NCBI GenBank assembly: GCA_030220185.1
Contig: JASPKZ010007294.1
Location: 1,066,001 to 1,130,000, forward strand
Direction of reading: 5' to 3'
DNA: 64,000 nt
Source: Diploptera punctata
Lineage: Eukaryota > Arthropoda > Insecta > Blattodea > Blaberidae
The position numbers and the translations under genes are program-made. The notes under the pieces were generated by a model that was not told the origin of the DNA, did not search any database, and was given only the letters and a program-made list of their open reading frames with translations. Below are positions 42,502-53,212 of this stretch, in pieces (position 1 is the stretch's first letter; each line of letters opens with the position of its first letter).

Positions 42502-43679
42502 TGTAGCAGAAATAACTGCACCAATTAATTTTATTATTATATATTATTACTGATTATTGAATATGTAGTTGCACTTTCCAGAAAACGTTTCGTGAGAAAC
42601 TTTTACCAATCTGTTACGCTTGAATATACATAAAGGCATTTCTGTCTATTGTATCTCAAGTTCTTTGTAGATGGACACATGTAAGTAAATCGGTTTATGA
42701 CCCCGGGACAATCGTTCCCTAATAATACGGCCTCACAGCTGGAGATGTAACGTCCCTTGTCCGGCTCTGGAAGTCATCCTTCCAGACAGATAAATGACGG
42801 TCAACTTTAAGTGTGTCAAAAAATCACTAGACCGCCTGTTGAGATGGCGACAGTAGCAAAAAACTATGTCCATCTGTTTTCAGTAAATTAATAAACTTCT
42901 CACCAGCGTGTGAAAATCACACCCTGTAAATACACGACCAATCATTATCCTGAGATTCTGGTTGAACTATAGTGGGAACCGTAATGCTCAATCAGAGTCC
43001 ATAAGTAAATAGTATTCTGCTAGTAAGGCGTTTTTTATGTATATTCAGCCAATGAAAATATTGGTCTTGTAAAGTGTATTTGTAAGATGGAGTTGGATAT
43101 ATTCCGAATATCGGGAAAGTAGTCTACTCCGGGATGGGTTCCCGGGTGGAACAAAATTAACATAAGACTCCGCGCAGGATTAACTGTTCCGCGGCAGTGC
43201 GGACTCGTATATTTCGCCGGTCGCAGGCAAGCGACCCATTAGATACACGAAATGTGTTAAGCCAAGAACGGCAAGTTATAAAAGTTTATCTTAAAAGCAT
43301 CAGTGTGCTGGTGTTATATCACCTTAGGTCGTGTGAAGACCAGTAATTATCAGTGTTCCAAAACGCGATAGAATCGTCACGATAATAATAAAATAGGTCC
43401 AGTATCGACCGCTACTCGCATTCCTGCGACCATTCCGAAGTGAAAGATACCGGAATATATCCAATCAAATCCAATGTTCTGGAATTGGAACTGTAACTGT
43501 CTTGTGCTTCATATGATAGAATCAATATCATCAAATTGACACCAGTGTTGTCTCTGTAAGCCTCCTTAATGTCAGCTGTCCTTAGTTCGAACCTCGCCTT
43601 ATCCCACGGCGAAAATCCACAACCCTGAGATACATAGAGTCCATGCCTTGCCCAGGCCCTGCCGCCTCATTCCTTTTAT
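42502..43679 (+). repeat. 5' LTR
   Basis: It begins TGTAGCAGAAATAACTGCAC and ends CCTTTTAT. It is nearly identical to the 3' LTR, differing by scattered substitutions and short indels (for example around 43135 and 43165). Promoter and polyadenylation signals are expected inside but were not resolved. Confidence 0.92.
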
Positions 43680-43682
43680 ATA

Positions 43683-43700
43683 TGGCTTACCCAACGTTGA
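43683..43700 (+). other. Primer binding site, tRNA-Lys type
   Basis: TGGCTTACCCAACGTTGA, followed by GGCTGAAC, starts three bases after the LTR. It matches the complement of the 3' end and T-arm of tRNA-Lys(CUU) (TGGCGCCCAACGTGGGGC...) except for a few changes, three of them at positions 5-7. The tRNA would prime minus-strand DNA synthesis. The mismatches suggest decay or a variant primer. Confidence 0.65.
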
Positions 43701-44009
43701 GGCTGAACATTAGATTATTTCGCCGTGGTGTACCACTGCAGTGAGCGACAGTGAACGGGATACGAGTACGAGGCCAGCAGCAGTTAGCACCGACATTGGC
43801 GGGGAATAGCTGCCCCAACCACTGGAATTCGTGGAGTAGCTGCCAAACGGAGGATTTGGACATCCACAGGTCAAGTAAGCAAAGACGACCAATAGTAAGC
43901 GAGAAAGAAAATTTATTTTTATTATATATGTGTATGTGTACTGTGTCAGTGTCACAATTTTATTGATAGATGTAATGCTAGTAGTTGGCTATTCCAATTA
44001 GGGTCTCTA

Positions 44010-46006
44010 ATGCGGTTGCGCAGTAAACGTAGAGTGAATTTACAGAGTACTAGTAAATCTATTAAAAGTAAAATGAGTAGTCTTAATGAAAAAGATGAAT
44101 GTGCGCAGGGGCAGCTACTAGCCAATGTGATAATAATAGTGAGCTTAACATAGGCCTAGTCAACTCAAGTTAAAACATATCGCGTGATAACGCGGAAAGT
44201 AGGGAGCAAATTAATGTGATACACGGTGATTCCCCAGTAAGTGTAAAAGATTTATTTCTTGTCATACAATCATGGAAGCAGGAAATGAAGGATAATATGA
44301 AAAGTCTTGAAAATAATATTAAAGCTTTGAGAAGCGAGATTAGTGAGATAAAACAGGAAGTTAAATCCTCCAATGACGCGCTTAGGTCGGAGTTGAAAAG
44401 GGAATTTGAGTTGACTATTCAAGCCACTAATAAAAGACTAGTTTCGATTGAGACTAGTGTACAGCAACAGGCTGATAGCGTAAATAAAAATGTGAATGAA
44501 CTTAGTGCCACTGTAAGCAACTTAAGAGACGAACACGATGTGCTTCAAATAGTTTTCTCGGCTGAGTCACGTGAACTGAGTGATCAGATAGGCGGGTTAC
44601 GTACCGAAATGTCTAGTACATTCGCTACCCAAGCAAAAAAAATAGAGGTATTGGAAAAAATAGTGATCTTGCGGGATCCAGAATAGTGGAAAATATAGAG
44701 GCAGTCAAGCGAAATGTTAGCGATAGAGATAAAGAATACTTAACTCGTACAGTATATGCATTGAGTGAGAAAATCAAGGAGTTAGAACGAAATAAAGGTA
44801 ATGATGAAGGACTAAGCCGACAAGACACGGTTGAAGCACCATGTTCGTCGAACAATAATGTTAGTAGAGTAGAGCCGGCCGACTTTACCCCGAGGGCGGG
44901 AAATTTAAGCCCGGGTGTACAGTCGAACGAATGTGGTGAGAAAAGTGTATGCGGTGGTTACTCGTCACATTCTCTCCACTCATAAATTATGGATATACCG
45001 TTGCCAATGTACGATGATAAAGATGACGCGAGCCCTACAAAATTCCTAAATGAAATGGATGAGTATATGAAAATAAAAATGATCCCGAGACAGCATTACA
45101 TGTATGTTGTCCGGAAAAGTTTAAAAAATCACGCTCTCAATTGGTTAGAGCTCACGCTCCCGCCTGATGCCACTTACGAAATGTTTAAACAGGCATTCAG
45201 GAACAAATTTTTTAACGCTGATAAACAGTTAAAAATAAGAGACGAGTTGCGCAACGGTATATTCAGAGAAAATTGTGGGATGTCGTTCTCGGAATATTTC
45301 TTTAAAGTTAGCAAGAAAATACAAGTTAATCTCTCCTCCCATATCAGATACGGAACTGATCCAAATATCAATTAATCATTATCCCATGTCAATAAAGCCC
45401 AGTTTATTAGTGGCGAAAATTCAAAACATAGGGAACATGATAGAAATATTGCAGGTGTTAGAGGACTTAGGTGCAGCTGAAAAGCGGCATAGAAATGTGG
45501 AGAGGGATCAATTGAAACCAAACGTCGCCAATAACGAGCATAGAGTGGACAGAGAGGCAGGATGCCTTAATAAAATGGTTGATAATCAAAGGAGTAGACG
45601 TGAGAACGTCGGAAATGATAGATATAGAGACAAGATCAATTATTATAAGAACCATAGTGGGAACAATCAACCCAGTGGTACCCACAATGATAATCGCCAG
45701 ATAAATATGTGTACCGTCGAACAGAAGGGAGATAGGCCCCGTAATCAATTTAACGGACGGATTGACTCCGGTCGGTATGTGCCTAATAAACTATTTCAGG
45801 CAAACAGAAATATTGAGAACGACAACACACACCAGGTGTATAACTCTGACCATGCACCTCATACAGGAGGGGATGTGCCATTTATGGAGGAAAGAACTGG
45901 GTCACAGACAAGGGCATTAAACCCGGGCGCGCAATCTTTTAAAGCCCTTGAAGAATGTTGCGAAAGGGAAAGTCCGAATAGGGATACCAGTCAGTTAGGC
46001 TTGTAA
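44010..46006 (+). pseudogene. LTR retrotransposon gag, broken
   Basis: Gag would form the particle that carries the element RNA. The start MRLRSKRRVNLQS (44010) is followed by a frameshift. Next is a coiled-coil region (44216-44686, heptad-rich KSLENNIKALRSEISEIKQE), a frameshift near 44680, a charged linker and an in-frame stop at 44983-44985. The capsid-like domain follows (44989-45375: FLNEMDEYMKIK, HALNWLEL, FKQAFRNKFF, SFSEYFFKVSKKI), then a frameshift near 45330 and a basic, Asn-rich tail to 46006. I see no CCHC zinc knuckle. At least four lesions mean it is not expressed whole. Confidence 0.78.
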
Positions 46007-47888
46007 ACCTACTAGCAACAATTGACCGTGACCTTCCTTCATTCACAGCGACTATTAACCCCTAACATAGAAAGTGTAACTTGTTTAGGATTACAATATG
46101 TTTTCTTGTCAAGGAAAAACTGAATTTCGGTAAATTGTCCGACTTTTTTTTAAGTGTTTTCTGTACGTGTGTAAGAAATAAAAAACGAAATAAAGTTGTT
46201 TAAAACACGGGAAACCGCCCCGCTATCATGAATGATAAATATTTAAAATGCTCGGTGCATGGTTTGGCCTATATAGCATAGGGGAAAAGCCTATATTTTA
46301 TTATTATTTACGTGTCTGCTATTATTGCCACACGAATTATATTAATGAGTGAAGAGAATTTTTCTGCCTGATTAAAAGGTAAGTTTATATGTGCTCATTG
46401 TACCCAAGAGTTTTATTAATATTAATTATGCTTGTGATTTAGTTGAATTGCCTGCGGGCGCATGTATGTTTTGGGCGATGATGCCTTTATTGAATAATCT
46501 GTTCAAGTTATTGTTTTTATTGTATCGGTGAGCGCGATAGATTTTAATGTAGAGCCCACTGAGGACAAAATGAATTAAATGATTTGTTTGCTGTGATATT
46601 GCACAGAGGACATTTAATAAACTGTTTGCGGGAATATATAGCCCGAGGACAGAGGACTGTGTTTACAGTGTTTGCAGTGAAAAGTGAATTTCACTGAGGA
46701 CATTAATAATGCGTTTATTATCATGGCGAGTGCCGGAAATGCAAATAAAGTCCACTGCGGACAAAATGAAATAAATAAATTAACTGTTTGCGGGAATATA
46801 TATAACCCGAGGACAAATGAAATGTTTGCTGTGAGATATTCCTCAGAGGACCCTAATGATGCAAGAAATTGTGCTTGCAGTATATTGTTTATTAGCGCAT
46901 TTAAATATGCGCAATGTGATACGATTAAATGTCCTTGATAGGCCATTGAGATAGTCTGGCGCGCTCAGCCGATTTTTGATTAATAACAGATTAGCGCGGC
47001 GAAAAGCCCAAGTAAATGTTCAAAGTCACAAGCGATTGTTTTAATTATTGGGTACAATTAGCAATGACCCAGGTAAGGTCAATAATATATCAGGCACAAA
47101 ATTATTATAGATGTGCGATGATTGCCTATGTGTTACAATTATATAATTTACTTACACACTTACGGATCGAAATAAATATACAGATTGTCTGAATTGTAAT
47201 CTCTTAAATATGTCTCTGTGACATAAGAATTAGTTTCTTTGTTTAAACTGGAAGGTGAACAAACTACCGTAAGTTGTTGAGTCCTCAATTAAATAAAAAA
47301 AGGGTTATTAATCAGCTGTAATGGAGTGTGATCACGTTTTATTTAGAATCCGCACGCGATTAATTAAAAGTATAGGGCCCTCGATTGCATAGGGGAGCTT
47401 AAATAATCATGCGCATACACTTCGCTCAGGGTCTTGAAATGTATGGTGTGAAACTTGAATATATCAAGATGTATGAGAACTTACGTGAAATGCGTCGGAT
47501 AATAAATAGTGCGTGCTACGATATATCCAAGTATTTATGTGGTCACTAGGTCAAAGTGATAAAAATCATAGATATCTGCGAAGTGTTAAGACGAGCCTAC
47601 ATTCTGAAATTCTGATAGTAAAATATGTGTTTTTTGTGTTGTGTTTTTGTTTTTTCACTCATAGGCGTGATAGCCTACAAGAAATACGAAGTGTGTATGG
47701 TAAAAGAGTGGAAAATGATTGTGTTTTATAGCATGTTTGTAGAATTGCTTACAGGTACTGAATTAAGTTGCCTACATTGTTTGGGGATGAGTCCGACGGG
47801 CATGTCAGATCCTGGCAAGGGTCAGAAGTGGACATTGCTCGATTAATAAGATGGGCATACCCCTCTGATTAATCTCTCAGAGGCAATT
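46007..47888 (+). other. LTR element interior without pol
   Basis: There are no protease, reverse transcriptase, RNase H or integrase motifs in any frame. The longest frames are under 90 codons. It contains the GAGGAC-motif repeats at 46555-46855 and otherwise unique sequence. The expected polypurine tract before the 3' LTR is weak (AGAGGCAATT). Confidence 0.7.
46555..46855 (+). repeat. Degenerate repeats around GAGGACA
   Basis: The motif GAGGAC or GCGGAC recurs at least six times in 300 bp. One pair of longer units repeats almost exactly: ACTGTTTGCGGGAATATATA at 46621 and again at 46783. CCACTG(A/C)GGACAAAATGAA also appears twice. It lies inside the LTR element and is open in short frames only. 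Confidence 0.7.
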
Positions 47889-49075
47889 TGTAGCAGAAAT
47901 AACTGCACCAATTAATTTTATTATTATATATTATTACTGATTATTGAATATGTAGTTACACTTTCCAGAAAACGTTTCGTGAGAAACTTTTACCAATCTG
48001 TTACGCTTGAGTATACATAAAGGCATTTCTGTCTATTGTATCTCAAGTTCTTTGTAGATGGACACATGTAAGTAAATCGGTTTATGACCCGGGGACAATC
48101 GTTCCCTAATAATACGGCCTCACAGCTGGAGATGTAACGTCCCTTGTCCGGCTCTGGAAGTCATCCTTCCAGACAGATAAATGACGGTCAATTTTAAGTG
48201 TGAAAAAATCACTAGACCACCTGTTGAGATGGCGACAGTAGCCAAAAAACTATGTCCATCTGTTTTCAGTAAATTAATAAATTTCTCACCAGCGTGTGAA
48301 AATCACACCCTGTAAATACACGACCAATCATTATCCTGAGATTCTGGTTGAACTATAGTGGGAACCGTAATGCCCAATCAGAGTCCATAAGTAAATAGTA
48401 TTCTGCTAGTAAGGCGTTTTTTATGTATGTTCAGCCAATGAAAATATTGGTCTTGTAAAGTGTATTTGTAAGATGGAGTTGGATATATTCCGAATATCGG
48501 GAAAGTAGTCTACTCCGGGCAGCGTTCCCGGATGGAACAAAATTTACATAAGACTCCCGCGCAGGATTAATTGTTGAAGTCCGCTGCTGTGCGGACTCGT
48601 ATATTTCGCCGGTCGCAGGCAAGCGACCCATTAGATACACGAAATGTGTTAGGCCAAGAACGGCAAGTTATAAAAGTTTATCTTAAAAGCATCAGTGTGC
48701 TGGTGTTATATCACCTTAGGTCGTGTGAAGACCAGTAATTATCAGTGTTCCAAAACGCGATAGAATCGCCACGATAATAATAAAATAGGTCCAGTATCGA
48801 CCGCTACTCGCATTCCTGCGACCATTCCGAAGTGAAAGATACCGGAATATATCCAATCAAATCCAATATTCTGGAATTGGAACTGTAACTGTTTTGTGCT
48901 TCATATGATAGAATAAATATCATCAAATTGACACCAGTGTTTGTCTCGGTGAACCTCCTGATAGTACCCTTTTATCCTTAGTTCGAACCTCGCCCTATCC
49001 CATGGTGAAAATCCACAACCCTGAGATACATAGAGTCCACGCCTTGCCCAGGCCCTACCGCACCATTCCTGTTAT
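47889..49075 (+). repeat. 3' LTR
   Basis: It begins TGTAGCAGAAATAACTGCAC and ends CCTGTTAT, followed by the ACATA duplication. It differs from the 5' LTR by scattered changes, including a replaced patch near 48570-48595. Confidence 0.92.
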
Positions 49076-49080
49076 ACATA

Positions 49081-50526
49081 TTACTTCATTGATATAAATT
49101 GCAAACAGTGTTGGGGATAGGGGGCAACCTTGTCTCACACCACGATTTATAATCCCTTCTTCAGAAAATCTGTTATTTAATTTAATCTTTATGGTGTTGT
49201 CTTTGTAAATATTTTGTATGTTCTGCAGAAGTAAATATGGTATATTTCTGTCTTCCAATATATTTAAGAGTTTTGATCTCTTGACTGTGTCGAATGCTTT
49301 TACAAAATCTATGAAAGCAAAATGAGTTTCTAAGTTGAATTCTCTTCTTTTTTCAAGCAATAATTTAACAGAAAGTGCTGAATCAATACAAGATCGTCAT
49401 TTCCTAAATCCATTTTGACATTCCATAAGGAATTTTTCACTGAAACGTTTCAATTTTCCATTTAAAATGTCTGCATAAATTTTGCAGCGTGTGTTTAACA
49501 AACTGATTCCCCTATAGTTGTCAATTTTTCTCCTGTCTCCTTTCTTGAACAGGGGTATAACAATGCTTGTCTTCCATTCTTGTGGTATATCTGCATTTTT
49601 GAATACATTATTAAAGAAGGACAGCAGTCTTTCATGGAACTGTTTGCCTGCATATCTGTACAATTCAGAATTCAAGCCATCTGTGCCAGTTGCCTTCCCA
49701 TTTTTCAATTTCTTTAAACTATTGTTCAATTCTTCCAATGATATTATGGAATCTGTCTCATTATTATTTCGGAAAATTGTATCTTCATAGCTATTGTCAG
49801 TTCAAAGACTTTTATAATAATTGAAAAAATCTTCTTTTGTTACTCCTCCGCAATTAATTTTGGTAGATTCTTTAATATCTTTATTCAAATGTTTTAATAT
49901 TTTGAAGGCATTAGGTTGGAGCTTATGCAAGTCTGATTCTAAATGTGTAACAAATTTAACCATGTTTTCCTATGTCTCTTTCTTATTTCCCTCTTAACAA
50001 TAGCTCTACAGCGTTTGAATTCTATTTCATTTTCTACTTTCTTTGTGTTCAAATATTTTTTATAAGCTGCATTTTTCTCTTCAATCAATTGTTTTATTTG
50101 ATCATCCCAGATTTTTAGAGTTCTATTTCTTCTTTGTTGTATATTTACTTTTCCTAAAGTTTCATTAGCTGCATTTTGAATTATCATTTTAATGTTTTTC
50201 CATTCTTCTTCGACATCATTACTTTCTGGAGTTGTAGCCATATATTGCTGAATTCTTCTCGAATATAACCATTTAATGCTGTCATCATAAAATAATTTTA
50301 CCTTGTACTTTTGTTCTATGCTCTGTTGTTGTTTCTTCTTTTTTAACCATCTTGGTGGAAATCTTATTTTTGCTTCTACTAGGTAGTGATCTGAACCAAT
50401 ATCATATCCTCTGTAGGCTCTGACATCGAGAAACAATTTAAAAATCTTATTATTTGCAATGAAATAATCAATGATTGATTTTGAGTCCTGACGATGCCAT
50501 GTATACTTATGTAAGTTTGTATGATT
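49081..50526 (-). pseudogene. LINE-gamma endonuclease end, linker and RT N-terminal half
   Basis: From 50526 downward: TNLHKYTWHRQDSKSIIDYF, GSDHYLVEAKIRFPPRW (end of the endonuclease), an uninterrupted linker to RKTWLNLLHI, then (49738) KKLKNGKATGTDGLNSELYR, PLFKKGDRRKIDNYRGISLL and ECQNGFRK. After a frameshift it continues with motif A FAFIDFVKAFDTVKR and GVRQGCPLSPTLFAIYI (49360-49085). The EN-linker junction is open here, unlike LINE-alpha. The LTR insertion cuts it just before motif C. Confidence 0.82.
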
Positions 50527-50527
50527 G

Positions 50528-50572
<45 letters not shown>
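50527..50572. repeat. (TA)n microsatellite
   Basis: About 22 TA units exactly at the 5' truncation point of LINE-gamma. The Ile-Tyr open frames across it are artefacts. Confidence 0.95.
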
Positions 50573-50577
<5 letters not shown>

Positions 50578-50740
50578 AAATATATTAATTTGAATTAAAA
50601 ATCAAAATAATACACGTAATACAACACGGATATTACAATATTAAACTGTAGAAACAGATTAAAAAATCCAACGAAGAATATAATTGCGTATCAAATTATT
50701 GAAATATAAATAATGTAGTCCTTTTATTATTTTATTTTTA

Positions 50741-50741
50741 A

Positions 50742-50776
<35 letters not shown>

Positions 50777-51000
50777 AGCACATTCACGAATTTAGGCCAT
50801 TTGTTGACCTGTTTCGACCTCAAGAGAAACACCATCCAATAGTTCTCTGAGTGGATGTTCGTGGTCTTCTTCTTCCTGCAGGTTGATATCTTATATTTTA
50901 TTTGGGGTTGCATCCATTTCGACTTATAATCAGAAATTTTGTTTTCTAAAGGTTCCATGTGTAATTCTTCTATGTGTAATTCTTCCATGTGTAATTTTTA
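50741..51000 (-). mobile_element. LINE-gamma 3' fragment with internal deletion
   Basis: An (ATC)n tail (50743-50777) is followed by GCACATTCACGAATTTAGGC and the GRP-type C-terminal codons. About 60 bp around the HVHRME block are missing relative to 41860. At its 5' edge TCCATGTGTAATTCTTC is repeated two to three times in tandem. Confidence 0.8.
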
Positions 51001-51299
51001 ATTCAAATTGACATATTTCTTATTCACATTAAATATTTTTATTCAATGTCTCAGATTGTCATTTAGACGTTCTGGTATTTTCTCCTAGCATTGGCGTTAT
51101 TATAACTCTCTTCCAAGATTGGGGTGCCTGGAAGACGAAGTTACACAGCCCTGATGATATACAGTATGAGGCGGTCGGAGGACAAGGGGTACAAGTGACT
51201 TTTTTAAAAAATGAGTTAAGTGCAGAAATGGTTAGCTAATATGACAAACTGTTTGGTGCCCGAGAGGTATATGTGTGAGTTTGACAGGTTCTGACATAA
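51001..51299. other. Spacer, no gene seen
   Basis: It contains one copy of a GGAGGACAAGGGGTAC motif at about 51175-51191 (see findings). Nothing else was supported. Confidence 0.45.
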
Positions 51300-51324
51300 T
51301 ATTATAATGGCATTGTGAAAAGAA

Positions 51325-51425
51325 AAATTAATGTCAGAACCAGGAATCGAACCGTGGACCTTCTCGCATTCCGTATGAGCGTGCAAGACCACTACACAAA
51401 TATTAATAAGTCTTTCCACATATAC
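51325..51425 (-). repeat. tRNA-like segment, probable SINE head
   Basis: On the minus strand: TTTGTGTAGTGGTCTTGCAC (A-box-like), then an anticodon-arm-like hairpin with a 7-base loop, then CCACGGTTCGATTCCTGG (B-box and T-arm). The anticodon loop lacks the usual T33 and the acceptor stem does not close, so this is not called a functional tRNA. Confidence 0.45.
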
Positions 51426-51688
51426 AAATCTATAATTCTCGTTCTGACATATAGTGACATATAGTGGAGTCTTAGAAAATCACTCAGAAAAACGTCTTCT
51501 ACTTGGAGGACAAGGGGTACGTCTGTAGTTGCACTCCTTGGCTTCCAACCACTAGGTGCACTCGAGCTGAGAGCGATGTATTATTTTAATGTTTATAACA
51601 AATTTTACGTGAAGATTCTTACTGTATTATTAGTGTTTAATATAGTGCTGATGATTCTTCGAGGTTTATTGATTTATCAAATATTATT

Positions 51689-52235
51689 ATGTCTGAATCA
51701 GAATGTGATGACATGAGCATGGACTCAACCTCAGCTTTCATAGTAATTAATATATTTTTACTACTTTGTTTATATTTTCACAATTGTATATTATAAAATA
51801 ATACTTTTTATCAATACATTTTGAGATAATTGGAAATTATTTAACAATCTAAAGATAAAATCAGATTTAGATCTGCAGGATTTACAATCTAATGAAGTTT
51901 ATAACAAAGGTATTTTTTTAACATGAAGATGTCGTTTTTGTTTTCTTGTCAGATTCCACATGAAGATGGCATTGAAAACCCCGGCATTGCAGGACCTTCA
52001 GAAGAAGAAGAAGAAGAAGAAGAAGAAGAAGAAACTCCAGAACTGCACGTTGGCAGAAAGAGGATTAGTAAACCAGAACATTGGATAAAAATAAACAAAA
52101 AGAGGATGGAATGAAGGAAAAGAGTATACAGACAGGAAGGGAATCATTCATGTGGAGAAGCGGGAAAGAGAATAGCTATATCCATGAATGCAGGTTTAAG
52201 TTCAATGAACTTTAAGACTGATTTGTCAATTAATA
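51689..52235 (+). pseudogene. Two-exon gene remnant, uncharacterised insect family
   Basis: Exon 1 (51689-51742) encodes MSESECDDMSMDSTSAFI and ends at a GTAATT donor. A pyrimidine-rich acceptor (TTGTTTTCTTGTCAG) precedes exon 2 at 51953, and the phases match. Exon 2 reads IPHEDGIENPGIAGPS, an 11-residue acidic Glu run, then GRKRISKPEHWIKINKKRME and a stop at 52112. In another frame GKEYTDRKGIIHVEKRERE follows, then YIHECRFKFNE near 52175. The basic KPE.W...KR..GKEY...HECR.K pattern resembles a Cys/Lys-rich module in unnamed insect proteins. A frameshift breaks it. I do not know its function. Confidence 0.42.
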
Positions 52236-52639
52236 TTTCGTAATATGTAACTCTTTAGATAAGCATGTACGTATTTCCAGTCATAATAAAAACGTTGGTA
52301 TGAATCTACTTTTCTTGGATAATTTATTTCAAAATATTGCTTGGATGAAAAGGGGTACAAGTGATTCGTAATGCAAAGAAATGTTAGACCTATAGTATGG
52401 GCTAATGCTTATATTGAACCTGTTCACATTTTCCGGGAAAATAAATATAAGGAACACAAACACAATTTATAAGTCTTGTCAGATATTCCTAGAATTTTAT
52501 TTTCTCATTCATATTTAAACTTAATTTTCTCCAAACTACCTTTTCGTCACTTTGTCCTCATATGATAGGTGATGATGGTAATGATGCGCCTTAATCCTTA
52601 AATTAATTTAATGAGATGAATATGGTGATGAAGGGCAGA
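52236..52639. other. AT-rich spacer
   Basis: It contains AAAAGGGGTACAAGTGA near 52348, which repeats a motif from 51184. No gene was seen. Confidence 0.45.
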
Positions 52640-52795
52640 TTATGTTCTGGCACTGTACATCTGTCTTACAGGTAAGGAAATCACCGAGAAAAAAAACATC
52701 ACTCAGGAAACTTGTCTTGACCGGGGATCGAATCCGGGCACCCTACGTGACAAGACAGCACACAACCCCGAGACTACAGCAATAGACTCACATTA
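52640..52795 (-). mobile_element. SINE-B head and core
   Basis: On the minus strand: TTGCTGTAGTCTCGGGGTTG, the B-box CCGGATTCGATCCCCGGTC, CTTACCTGTAAGACAGATG and GTGCCAGAACATAATCTGCC. No T1 or T2 module is recognised on its left side. Confidence 0.72.
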
Positions 52796-52894
52796 AATAA
52801 TATATTATATATTTTGTTCCATTGTATTTCCTGTATTATATATTAATTTATCTCATTACAGACCTATAATTGTATTATTATAATTATAAGCGTT

Positions 52895-53196
52895 GAGATA
52901 CCTTCGGAGGACTGCAGGATACACGCTACTAGATCACAAAAAAAATGAAAATATCTTAGAAGAATTACACATGGAACCTTCAGAAAACAAAATTTCTGAT
53001 TATAAGTTAAGATGGATGCAACATGTTTATCGAATGGAAAATCATATGATACCCAAAAAAATGTTAAGATATCAACCTGCAGGAAGAAGAAGACCAGGAC
53101 GTCCACTCAAAAAGACTTTTCGATGGTGTTTCTCTTGAGGTCGCAACAGATTAATAAATGGCCTAAATTCGTGAATGTACTATGATGATGATGATA
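52895..53196 (+). mobile_element. LINE-gamma 3' fragment with target duplication
   Basis: ATAAGCGTT flanks it at 52886-52894 and 53197-53205. It encodes RYLRRTAGYTLLDHKKNENI, LEELHMEPSENKISDYKLRW, MQHVYRMENHMIPKKMLRYQ and RRRPGRPLKKTF with a frameshift near the end, and finishes with a GAT-rich tail. It is a typical 5'-truncated LINE insertion, placed just outside HPE copy 3. Confidence 0.88.
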
Positions 53197-53212
53197 ATAA
53201 GCGTTTACTTTG

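Larger units (their letters stand above)
42502..49075 (+). mobile_element. Gag-only LTR retrotransposon nested in LINE-gamma
   Basis: Two direct repeats of about 1.18 kb (42502-43679 and 47889-49075) enclose a 4.2-kb interior. ACATA flanks both ends (42497-42501 and 49076-49080), a 5-bp target duplication. The primer binding site follows the left LTR. The interior has a broken gag and then about 1.9 kb without protease, reverse transcriptase or integrase. The long LTRs and Lys-type primer site suggest a Ty3/Gypsy relative. The superfamily cannot be proved without pol. Confidence 0.9.
41705..50526 (-). mobile_element. LINE-gamma, split by an LTR retrotransposon
   Basis: The minus-strand LINE runs from 50526 (inside the endonuclease, 5'-truncated) to 49081, then continues at 42496 and ends at the (ATC)n tail near 41705. 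Removing the LTR element and one ACATA copy makes the reverse transcriptase contiguous, from the block after GVRQGC to motif C. The family is related to LINE-alpha. Other copies at 18462, 50741 and 52895 are only 3' fragments. Confidence 0.85.

Noticed and set aside
51325..51425. Functional tRNA gene on the minus strand
   Set aside because: The loop lacks T33, the anticodon stem has a mismatch and the acceptor stem does not close.
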